A stretch of DNA of 64,000 nt from Antennarius striatus (taxonomy: Eukaryota; Chordata; Actinopteri; Lophiiformes; Antennariidae), in assembly GCF_040054535.1 (NCBI RefSeq), contig NC_090796.1:9608501-9672500 (forward strand). The letters run 5' to 3'. A program made the position numbers and the translations under genes. Under the pieces are notes generated by a model. The model did not search any database. It saw only the letters and a list, made by a program, of their open reading frames with translations, and was not told the origin of the DNA. Below are positions 27,201 to 42,432 of the stretch, in pieces; position 1 is the first letter of the stretch, and each line of letters begins with the position of its first letter.

Positions 27201-30200
27201 GATTTCACGCTTCATAAAACGGAAAGTGAACTCTTACCCTGAACTCCTTGCCAAATTTCCGCAGCTCCTCAATTTGCGACCTCTGCTGAACTGAGGGACC
27301 TGGTGGAGGACAGAACAGACAAAGATGAATGAAAATGTGGTAATCAGAAAAAATGCAAACTCAGTGAATGCAGAGATACATACGTAAGATATGAAGCTAA
27401 AAGCGCAAGTGATTTATACATGCACAGACTAAAACGTATTTAGTGTTATGCTGTTACCAGGTTATTCACACACACACACACACATACCTTTGCTGCTCTT
27501 GCCTTCTTCTGTGCTGCTGGGACTCTCAGCTGAGCGATCCTTTGCAGCAGTACCGAGGATCTCATTCACTGTAAAGAGACAAACACATTCAGATGTAGTT
27601 CTCCCGCCTTCATTACCTCTTGTTTACTGTAGAAATTGAGGCAGAGAATGATGTTTATCATAAAACAACAACAGGAGGAGGAAGGTAGTACCGTCAACAG
27701 GGAAGAGAGGAGCGGGGCCAGACGTCTTCTGAGCCGGCAGGGAGACAGACGATGTATCTAGGTAGGGAGTGTCCTGGCCCGATTTTGGGGACCGGGTTGC
27801 TTTAAGGGTGGAACAGGTAACAACAAAGTTTTAGGCAAAAGCTTTTGATGATGCAGAAGTCAATTCTTTAATAGGTGACTGCATGTACCTGAGGACTGAC
27901 TGTGAGAGTTTGTGGAGCGTCCAGTTCTATTCGACTGTGGAGGTCTTTGGGCTTTAGGAGATGTTCTGCTAGAAACTGAAAACGACAAAAAAATAAAATA
28001 AAATAAATAAATATATATATATATATATTGTAGGCATCAGTTTGATCATGTTGTGTATTCTGGAAACACTTCCAGTCATTTATTTTGAGATTTGGTTGTA
28101 AATTTGGGCTTTGATTATGGGTACCACAGGGGATGCAAAAAAACAAAAAAAAACCCCCAAACACATTTGTATTTCACACATATCATTCTTTCCTGTAAGT
28201 TTTATGAAGATTCGAATAATAAGTCTCCTTACATTCAACAGTGTCTTGTTTCCATAGAAACCATCTAATATTGTGAAACCTTTGGTTTCACTGTTCTGTT
28301 TTTTGCATCCCCGTCTATTCAAGATTTCTAAACTGAATAATGGAGGGTAATTATGAACCTGACTTCGCAATTTACATAACCTTTGCCAAATCCAGTTTAA
28401 TTATTTTGACACAAGTTCAACCACTTGCCTCCATTAACAGGCCTGCCCGTCTCAGACAGCGAATGTGGGAGTGAGTGGGAATGAGGAACTGCGTGTCCGT
28501 GTGGAGCGGGGGGGCTGGCTGGAGATGATGCTGTAGAAGCTGAGGCTGACGTGGACGTCTGTCCTGGGGAGGCAGGTGTGTATGGGCTAGCAGGGCTGGA
28601 CCCTGGGCCTGGACTGGGACTTCCCTGGGGATGGTGTGGAGTGTATACTCCACCTCGGCCTGACATAGGGCTGCTCCTCTCCGAGGGGGACGCACTAGGC
28701 TGTGGCCCGGAGGCAGAGGGCAATGGAGGTCTGGGAGAGGAGGAGGATGGAGGAGTGGAGCGGTAACCTCCACTCACACGGTTATGAGAAGGAGGCCCCC
28801 CAGGGCCTCTCTCAACACGCTCCCGATTCATCTCTCTTTGGCGCTGAGGTAATGGAATGTACTTGCCCTCCCTGAAAGATGGAAATACAAGATTATGAGC
28901 ATCACAATCACGATAGACAGAAGAAATACTACACAATTTAAATCCACTTCTGCACGGAAAAAAAAAATCACAAATTCAAGAAACAATTGCAAATCTCGAA
29001 ACACAATTGGGGAAAAGATTTTTAAACCATTAAACTTCAATCAAGACAACTGTAGAGATACATGATCAAACACTTCTCTCAACAACTTTGTAATGAGGAC
29101 ATTTGAAAAGCTGAACACTGAAGTCTTGTATTGCATGAACTGGGGCAGTTTCAGGGTCTTTGGGCTGTTGAACTTTCGGTCTTTGGACCCTTGACCAGAG
29201 CCGATACGTTAAGATTATGAGACAAGTCAGTCTGAACGTCTGTGGTGAAACAGGCCTATTTATCACATTAACATACAATGGGGTAAAACATTACCATCTC
29301 TATGCCTACAGACACTCTTCCCATCTAACCTGCTGTTGGCTCCGGGGCTGTCTCTGCCTCTCTCGCGGGGACTTTCTCTGCCCCTCTCACGATCGCTGCA
29401 GTCACGCACCACAGCGCTGTATTTCTCCTCCTCACTCTTGCCCTCGTCGTTTTCCAGGCTGACGCGATGGCGATACTGGGGGTTAGACTCAATCTCACTG
29501 GCCAGGCGAGCTGCTCGAGCCTCCCTCTGCCGGAAGACCTCAGAGTTGCCCTTTTCCAGAGGCACACTACAGAACAGCAGGGGTGGAAAAATTAAACAAA
29601 ATGTTGAATATAGATTAAAAATAGCCAAAAAGAATCAACCAAACTTACTTTAGAGAAGCAAGAAGAAGGAACCAAATTAATGTGGAACATATAAATCAAA
29701 ATTTTAACTTATTTCAACATTCAAAAGACAAGTATCTGGAATCAATCCCCTGTAAAACCCTGCTGGTGAAATTAATCAGCTGAGAGACAATCATTAGAAA
29801 TTCAAAGATATGATTAATAACAAGTTACATTAATGCCAGTTAAACATTTTTTAAAATCTATCTAGAGAAAGATTTCTTGTGAAACGTTTCACAAGATATC
29901 TTTCAAAACTTACGTGTACATGGAAAGACTGGAATCGTAAGTAGATGTAACACCATATTTCACCTCATTGTAACGAAACATCTCGTTGGCATCCCAACCG
30001 TTGGACTGAAGAAAAAATGCAAGAGAAGAAAAAATGAGCAACAAGAAGTCTGGTCTGCAGCACAAAACAGTTCTTCCAGTAGTAGTCAACAGGATCACAG
30101 CATCCTACAGCGACTTCTTCAGCACTGACTGACCAGTGTGGAGGTTCAAGTGTTTATACCCATGCCTGGTCATTAACATGTTGATGGTCCTGAAAGTCGA

Positions 30201-33200
30201 CACACCCAACACTATGATGGCTTGTTATTGTTGAAAGCAGTCCTGGCCACCTCCTAGACCATGTGATTGATTAGCATTGTAATCAGTTTCACTTTGTTCA
30301 AAGTGTTAATGGTGGAGTTGACAACTGGGGGGAGGGCTAGACTATATTGTAACGTGGGTTTTTAAGTAATTGCCCAGATATACTTACCTGATATGAGAGG
30401 TACTGCTCCAGTTTTAAAAAGGAAGCCTCTTTTATTTCTTCTTTAAAACATCTGCCCTGTGTTTATACACTGTAGTCAAATTAATCTCCCTTATCCTTTA
30501 CATGAGGGAGGACCCCCTGACTCATCACGGGTTACAATGAATCTCTGTTTCCTCAAACGTGTCAATAACCTCAAATGAATATCAATACCCAAAACCCCCC
30601 ACCAGTCAGTTAGAAGTTGTGAAACCCTTTGATTGAGATTAGATGTCTTCAAACTGGACCTTAAAGCTCCATTAATTCTGATTAAACCGTGACTGAGTAA
30701 ATCGTGATTAATCAAATTGTTTCAAAAGATGACAAGAAACAAAGATAAAGAGCGACTCACTGCATCATTGTCCAAATCGTAACTTTCTCCGTTGCTGTCT
30801 CCCCCTTCCCATCTCTGTAAAACTTTTTCTTTGTGCTCCCCATTGACACGGCTGGAGCTGATGGCTGTATCTGTGAAAGTGTCTAACACAAAGGACACAA
30901 GAAAGGTTAAGCATTTTTCAGTCTTTAATTTGGCAAAATTTATTTGCAGCACACAGGGCTATTATTAGCGGTCTTTAAAAATAATGCATGGACTTCAGGA
31001 TAAAAATAAAGCCAAGTTCAATGTAGGATTAGTATAATCACTCTTATTTAGTCACGGATAAATTTAGAGATTGTTATGCTTCATAGATGCATCCAGCTTA
31101 CAGAAACATATATGCAGACATCCAAAAAGCACTATAACTGCATAACTGCTGTTACCATGTAAAGACACACATGGACACATGATGAATGATAGAATGCTCC
31201 CCTTCCATGAGGGTGAGAGCTAGTTTCTATTAAACAATAGCACTTCCTTGGTTCTGGTTTATTCAAATGATGACTCTTAAGTCGCTGTCAGAAGAGACCA
31301 GTACTGAGAAACTTTGTGAGAATATCACATATTAACTCAACCAGTTCCAAGGAAATCAAAAATCACAAGTCAATCAACTCAGACACTTTAATTTTTAATA
31401 GAATTGTGTCACTTTTTTTTCTTCTTTGTTATTTACTTCCTCGCAACCCTCGCCTCTGTTATGTGCACATTTGTACCTCTGGTAGCATAGTTAAGGTCGA
31501 CATCTCTGCAGATCATAGTCACCAGGTCAGAGGGGCTAAAGATCATAGTGTCAGTGATCTCTTCCCTTCTTGGTGGAGCTGATGTTGAGCTCTCATCCTC
31601 ACTGCGTTTGTGTACCGCGTCAACAGCCAACTCACACTAAGAGCCAAACATGAGGACAGCAGAAAATAACAGAGCTGTGTGATGTTGTAGAGTAGAAATC
31701 AGAAAACTAAAAAAGGTTGTGTTTTCCCTCAAAACATGATCAACATCAGAATGCAATGATTAGCAGCAGGGACTCGTTATGTGTCTGTACATGCACAAAG
31801 AGTTTCTTACCCGGGAGCTGAGAGTCTTGAATACCCCTTCAAATACACTGCCATTTTTTACTCTAATATCACAGGTGGAACCCTTAAAACAGAGAGAAAG
31901 AACGTGTTAAAGACATTTCTCTAACTAAAAAATACACAAGTTTTTAGTTGGTGTAACCTAATGTTATGATGTAAACTTGGGAACCATAACGTTGCTGGCT
32001 ACAGTCTTTGTGCTGTTGGTGATAAAAAAAAAAAAAGAACAGCAGTGATACAATTGTTATTGTTACCACTGTTGTAAAAACAAAGTGTCTATGCTCATTA
32101 CCATGATGCATACTGTGAAAGCTATGAAAGAGTTTTGCGTTATCTTTCTCTTTATCTGTAAAAGTAACACACACTTGTTTTTTGTAATTACATGTTTTTG
32201 AGGTGAAGTTAACAACACAAGCCTCAGGCCACAACCACATGTTGCTAGATCTTTTTGAAAACACAACTTTTTTCACCCGCATAGAAAAAGATTTGCAACC
32301 ACACCACAGCGTTTTTGAAAAAATATCCGTCCACAAGTATTCGTAGGTGTCTTTGGCGAGGAAAGAATGAATAAATAACCTTTATGACTCATGAAGAGAG
32401 AAACAGACGAATATTGAAGTGTCAAGCACGTTTATCAACGCATCTTTGACGTGGAGCTGTTACATGCCAGAAAATAGCCGGTTTTAGCTCCGTTTGTACA
32501 TGTAGACATGGGTCGCATAAATGACGTCACAGCAGTTTTTGTCGAAGGGAGATGCTCCCAGATAGAAAAAGTTGAGGATACAGCATCCACACCACAACGG
32601 AGACCCGGCGTTTTCAAAAAATTTCACCTTTGCCAGCATTTTCAAAAAGTTGCAATTTTATCCCGGATATCTGAGTTGTCGTGTGGACGTAAGGCGTAAC
32701 ATCAACAAAAAAGTTGCGTTTTCAAAAAGATCTGGCACTGTGTAGATGGGGCCCCAGAGAACAGCCCTCTGCCAAAGCAGCTTGGTTTCTCCTTTTATCA
32801 CATGTCAAAGACATGAAAGCCCTGTCTCACAATGTTAAATTAGGGGAAACATTCCAAGATCCACTCCAAAATGCAAGAGTTCCCTGTCACATGTCTAACC
32901 CTTCCATGAAAACCTGCTGAGGAGCTTTAGCATAATTCCGATGAAAGGAAGACATAACCTTCTTTCTGCATCAGACAATGTTCTGCTAGCAAATATAAGC
33001 CTATAGCTGAGACACAGCTTTTACTCAAATGAAGGTGGTTTTATAGTCGGAAAAATTGTGTTACCAGTAACTATCACGGTATATCAGAACCTATTCTTTT
33101 TGGCCAAGGTCAAATGACATACCACAACTGCTGTGAGGAAATGAAGCATTCTGGCATTGTTGTACACACCCTCAAATACCTGCAGAAAAGAAAAGTATCC

Positions 33201-33632
33201 ATCAAGAAAAGTTTCACAGAAACATTGTATAAAATACATAATGCTTTAAAAATTTTTTGATATGCTACTAACCACCATTTACAATTAGGTACACTGTTCC
33301 CTTAACCCTATAGTAAGTAGGGAAATTACAGACATGTTCTGAAGCCACTTTTTGTAGGTAAACTGATCTGTCTTTAAAAAATAATGCATGAGCTTGAGCT
33401 CTTTCTCCCAAAATAGAAAATTCTGCCACAATGCTTATGAAGGCTGTTTACTCCATTATTACATCAGCTGCTCAACGGGTTGGGACTTGGCTTGGGAACC
33501 GGAGGGTTGCTGGTTCAAGTCCAGTATGGACTGGTGGCTGGAGAGAGGCCAGTTTACCTCCAGGTTCCTAATCCACTGCCGTAGTACACTTTAGTGAAGC
33601 ACCAAACCCAACTGTTATATCTTAGTTATATC

Positions 33633-33697
<65 letters not shown>

Positions 33698-35787
33698 CAG
33701 CAGCTGATAACTAAATTGTTTGTGGGCTTTTTGCAGGTTTAACACAATGAAGTCAATGATGTCAGCCGGACTAAACATCAAAAACGAAAATCTAAAATGC
33801 CACTGGAAGTATGAAAATTCAGTTATAGCCCCTTCCTCACAACAAGCTAGCCATGCAGACTTTCCAGGACTTCGGTGAAACATTCCCAGAGCTCTTTTCT
33901 CGCTTTGTGGGGATTCTCGATGTCCGTGGTATTCCAGGACGCTTCTTGTGGACATTCTGAAATGTTCCATGAGATTTAAATATTATCTCTAATTGAATTG
34001 ATGGTAACTCGTGTTGGTGTTTTTTTTGAAACTCTCCTAAATTGTCTTTGGACTTTGGCTGTATCTTCATACTTACACTACAGAATGAAATTCCTTTCTT
34101 TGAAGTTTAGTCTTGTTGCTATCATTGACTTCAATGCGCAAAACACCCATAAACAATTTAGATATCAGCTGCTTAAAGGTATATACTGTACATCTTTTAG
34201 GACACATTGTATTTATAAAACACACACACATTTATTTTACAGACACATACATACACACACCTGTGTGAATTGTTTAGGAGGGCCTGTAGAAAGGTGTCAA
34301 TGTCATTTCATTGTTTGTGTACTATGTGTGCTGCACAATGACAATAAACATTTCTTCTTCCGTCAATGACTTTTAGAAAGTTATGAGTTGAACTTAATAT
34401 CCTTAAGAATTTGTACTGTCAGATCTTCACTTATTTTAATGATAATAATAACAATGATAATAATAATGGATTACATTTATATAGCGCTTTTCTAGGGACT
34501 CAAAGACACTTTTTACAGTGAATCTATTCACTCCTCATTCATACTTGATGAAGGGAAGCTACATGTGTAGTCACAGCCGCTCTCAGGTAGACAGACGGCC
34601 TCTCCGACTATCATCAGAACAATCACACACATTCACACACCAGTGAGTCCCTCCCTGGAAGGAAAGCGTCTCTCCCAAGGACACAAAGATGGGTGCCTGG
34701 GGGGGGAGGTCGAACTGCCGATCTTACGATCATTGAACGATCTGCTCTACTACTGAACCACTGCCGCTCCTAAACCTTGGACAACACGGTCCAAAAGACA
34801 GTGGCTCAACCATCAAACACTTCTTCAGTATCACCTGCCATAATTTTCTGGACTGGGATACTCACAGGAGATGACTGGAATGACGGCTTTGCAGAAGGTC
34901 GGTTTCTGAGAGAAACAGAATTGAGTTTGTCATCTTAAAGTTGAAGAAAGAACAGGTAGTGTTGCACACCACATTTTAAATACAGAACTTGGTTAGCTGA
35001 GAAGCTTAAAGGCCATGCAAGGTAAAAAAACAACAACAACAAAAAGTGCACGGCACCTCAAAATCACATTTTGTAGGTAGGCTCAAACTTTTCATGTTAA
35101 CAGACTATCAAATGCAACCTTCCACCTTCAACGCTTAGAGGGAAAGCACTTATATTTTCAGGGCACAAATCGCATTAATGTTTACACTTACAGGAAACTA
35201 CCTATATCATGTGCATATTTTTATTGATCTGATATTGATCAAATTCCTTTTTAACAACATTTATAGCAAAGACAGCCACATCATTCAAGCGATTTTGGAC
35301 CACACATGACCTTGTGCTGGTGAAACAAGCCTTACCACGTAGGCTACATTTTATGGTAGCCTTTTTTTTTTCCCCCAGGAGCAAAGAAGCGCTGATGGAA
35401 ATGTTCTACACAGTAGGGGTACTAGTCGCATCGGTTGTTTTTTAATTTGTTACTGCTAGACTTTCACCAAACTTTTTCGGTTAAACTAAGGATTTTGATA
35501 GGCCAACAACCACAATCAATCCAACATGGACCGATTCCATTGGAATGGGAATAGCTTTATTTCCGAGACACACCCACTGGGCACCAGCGCTTTAACCGGT
35601 AGGCCTCTGAACCCTAGCACAATCCCCGGGCTCGTTTCCCGAGAAATGCCCAATCCTCTTACCTTCCGGCCGGCGTCCTGTTGCCACTGTTGATACCGCT
35701 GACTGGGGACGACATGCCACCGGGGCCCGGGGTTCCGTTAGACGCTTTCCTTCCGCCTGAACCGGACTGCTGCTGTTGTTTCAGCAT
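24261..35787 (-). CDS. atxn2l: Ataxin-2-like protein (ATXN2L)
   Basis: Exons in transcript order: 35787-35663, 34905-34866, 33179-33123, 31882-31811, 31636-31477, 30882-30761, 30005-29914, 29566-29330, 28871-28429, 27975-27889, 27799-27692, 27568-27488, 27299-27238, 26769-26411, 26318-26249, 26097-25963, 25849-25786, 25678-25497, 25346-25205, 25076-24967, 24846-24667, 24575-24404, 24310-24261. They total 3150 nt, 1049 residues. An Lsm domain (about 56-151, MLHFLTAVVGSTCDIRVKNG) and an LsmAD domain (about 152-260, VNGEHKEKVLQRWEGGDSN) are followed by a long Ser/Pro/Gln-rich region. The PAM2 motif STLNPNAKEFNP (about 687-698) is the known site for poly(A)-binding protein. The protein ends HPASYHPPGN, like mammalian ATXN2L. 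The family acts in stress granules, P-bodies and mRNA regulation. The N-terminus has only a QQQQ run. REGKYIPLPQR and KVLQRWEGGDSN favour ATXN2L over ATXN2. One intron has a GC donor. Confidence 0.96.
28427..28428 (-). other. GC donor of an atxn2l GC-AG intron
   Basis: The exon ending at 28,429 is followed on the minus strand by GCAAGT instead of GTAAGT. Joining here to the acceptor before 27,975 gives in-frame NGVSSRTSPKAQRP, which matches the conserved SPKAQRP region of ATXN2L. The nearby GTGGTT site would put a stop in frame. GC-AG introns are a known minority class of U2 introns. Confidence 0.75.
32225..32757. mobile_element. Putative nonautonomous DNA transposon (inverted arms)
   Basis: Arms at 32,247-32,273 and 32,707-32,733 are inverted copies matching at 26 of 27 bases (AGATCTTTTTGAAAAC...). 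The flanking outer ends are weakly similar (CAGGCC... and the reverse complement of ...GGCCCCAG). Repeated TTTTGAAAA/TTTTCAAAA motifs and GTGTGGAC segments inside are typical of fish hAT-like nonautonomous elements. I could not find a clean target-site duplication, so the boundaries and superfamily are uncertain. It lies in an atxn2l intron. Confidence 0.55.
33470..33612 (+). mobile_element. tRNA-derived SINE fragment, copy 1
   Basis: Contains a pol III B-box-like GGTTCAAGTCC (33,512-33,522) preceded by GGCTTGGGAACC, and ends in AAGCACCAAACCCA. The 33-kb and 36-kb copies share these landmarks, which identifies a SINE family rather than a tRNA gene. A CA microsatellite follows about 20 bases later. 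It lies in an atxn2l intron. Confidence 0.65.
33634..33695. repeat. (CA)n microsatellite
   Basis: CA tract of about 60 bases in an atxn2l intron, just downstream of the SINE fragment. Confidence 0.95.
34436..34770 (-). mobile_element. tRNA-derived SINE, full-length-like
   Basis: On the minus strand the head GAGCGGCAGTGGTTCAGTAG carries an A-box-like TGGTTCAGTAG, and CGGCAGTTCGACC is B-box-like. The body ends with GCGCTATATAAATGTAATCC and an ATT-rich tail (34,436-34,470). This head, body and A/T-repeat tail order is that of a pol III SINE. It is inserted in sense in an atxn2l intron. Confidence 0.7.
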
Positions 35788-35789
35788 GG

Positions 35790-36460
35790 CGAAGCACAAG
35801 GCTTTAACAGTCTCAATAAACGGCTAACGGACGCTCGTTGGTAGCTCCTGATGGGAAGTGGCTTTAAAGGCGAACTATCTTGAAAAATACCACCGAAGAG
35901 CAGCGAGCCGGCGTAGCCTCAGCGAGACCGGCTATAGTAGCTAAGTGACCAACAATTGCTTGTGGCCTAAAATATGAAGGCAAAACAAGCTATATTAATA
36001 AAATGTAGCATATAACTCGACAACGGTGCTCAAACCATTAAACCAGAGCCGACCGTCGCTGTGCCAAAGCAAACGACAAACAGACTCATACGAGTCTCCG
36101 TGTAATTATTTAGCAATGGCTAGCTGAGTTAGCATTAGCTTTGATCCTCAAGCTCACTTCGGACACTTTCCATCCAGGATTTACACTCGTCTGGTTGTTG
36201 CGTGGCCTTAAATCCGGCACCGCTGATTCTCCAGTGAGAATTAAAGGTGTTGTCCTTTCTGTCAGATGTCTTATGAAGTTTAATTTGTCAGGTTTCGTTC
36301 TGAAATCCTGCTACGGTCGGTCATTACCACCTCTCAGTAGGTTTGCTAGACTCAATCCGCGCGCGGCTGAGTGGAAGCCGGCTGGAAGGGGGAGGGCGCT
36401 TTTACGTGCACGTGCGTCTTTGACCTACTAGTGAACGCGCGTACGTGGAATTTACGTCCT
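35790..36460. promoter_or_regulatory. GC-rich interval between divergent atxn2l and mto1
   Basis: Upstream of the atxn2l start the DNA is comparatively rich in G, C and CpG, with GC-box-like CTGGAAGGGGGAGGGCG near 36,380. It lies between the start codons of two divergent housekeeping genes. The mto1 coding exon begins after an intron acceptor (37,421), so its noncoding first exon may lie in or near this block. A shared bidirectional promoter is an inference. Confidence 0.45.
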
Positions 36461-36612
36461 CCATTGGAGTTTACAGTAGTGCTCTTTTCTTCCTAAAGCC
36501 CCAGTGGGAAAATTCTTTTTACACTCGACATGCTAAACACACATAGAGGCCGGGAGTCTGTAGACACGCACCGGATGAATCAGCCACGTAGAAGCGTCCT
36601 TGGAGCTGCTTG

Positions 36613-36770
36613 TGGGGTTTGGTGCTTTTGCTGAAGGGCACGTCGGCGCAGCTCAGGAGTTGAAATGACAACAGCTCACATTCCACACGTTAGGTCTACG
36701 TTGGATTTGAACCTGTCACCTTCTGGTTCCCGAGCCAAGCACTTGTGGACTGGGCTGCAGCTGCCCTGAC
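36613..36770 (-). mobile_element. tRNA-derived SINE fragment, copy 2
   Basis: The minus-strand head has CTTGGCTCGGGAACC and the B-box-like GGTTCAAATCC (complement at 36,703-36,713). It ends with AAAGCACCAAACCCC. It belongs to the same family as the 33,470-33,612 copy, in the opposite orientation, and lies just upstream of mto1. Confidence 0.65.
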
Positions 36771-37434
36771 GTTTATTGATCGTTGTATGATTAATCCATA
36801 TTTATTTCTGATTGAAACATGTGATTGTTTCTATGGGACATGTGGCAGTCAGCAGACAAATCAGATTTTTTTGTACCTCAATATGTATGAATTTCACCTG
36901 TATACCTCCACATGAGGTGTCTGTAATGTGGAGGTAAAACCCCAGAACTGAGAGCAACAGCTTTTCTCGTGCGCCATCACAACAGTTATTACGGCAAAGA
37001 CAGTAAGCATGGCGGCTTCCATGAAGGGCTGCTAGAAGCGGTTGTGTAACTCTACCATTTATTTTGTAACTCTCTGTACACATCGCCATCTCAGTTTGCC
37101 AGCAACCTAAACATCGTAAATTGTAAGTAGCATTCCTATCTTAGTATTTATGAAATTTTCTTGGTTGGATTTCCTAGTTTCAACGTGCTGAAGTATAGAA
37201 TGCAAGCTATCTTTATGTATCGTAGAGATATATACAGTAACACGTTTTCAGGGTTCATTACCAAACCTCCACAGTATCTCATCGATTGTTTTTCTACACT
37301 TTCACTATACCATCCGTTATTGTCTAAATAACTAATGATCAACACTGTTTTGCCTTTGAATGTTCCTTTTCAAAAAGTCAGCATTGTTCACACTTGTAAT
37401 CTTATCACGCTCCTTCTGCAGGTGAACATCTCAC

Positions 37435-42211
<4,777 letters not shown>

Positions 42212-42245
42212 TGACACAATAACTCATAAAATATTTTATAATGTA

Positions 42246-42274
42246 TTTATTCCAGAAAATGTACAAAAAATAAA
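42246..42274. terminator. Overlapping polyadenylation signals of mto1 (+) and tctn3 (-)
   Basis: Plus-strand AATAAA at 42,269-42,274 lies 58 bases after the mto1 stop. Minus-strand AATAAA (plus TTTATT) at 42,246-42,251 lies about 180 bases after the tctn3 stop. If both are used, the two 3' UTRs overlap antisense. Confidence 0.55.
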
Positions 42275-42432
42275 TTAGTTTTAACTGGGTTACTATTTAC
42301 ATTATAAGCAAAATCAAGTTTAGCAACAACAACAACAACAAAAAAGCAGTAAAGTCTTTCATATAAAACTATTTTTACTCCAGAAAAAAACACCTTTAAA
42401 CCTCACTAGCTGCTCTACATTTACAGATCTAA

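Noticed and set aside
34700-34770. tRNA-like sequence on the minus strand
   Set aside because: This is the head of a SINE with an ATT-rich tail, not a free-standing tRNA gene.
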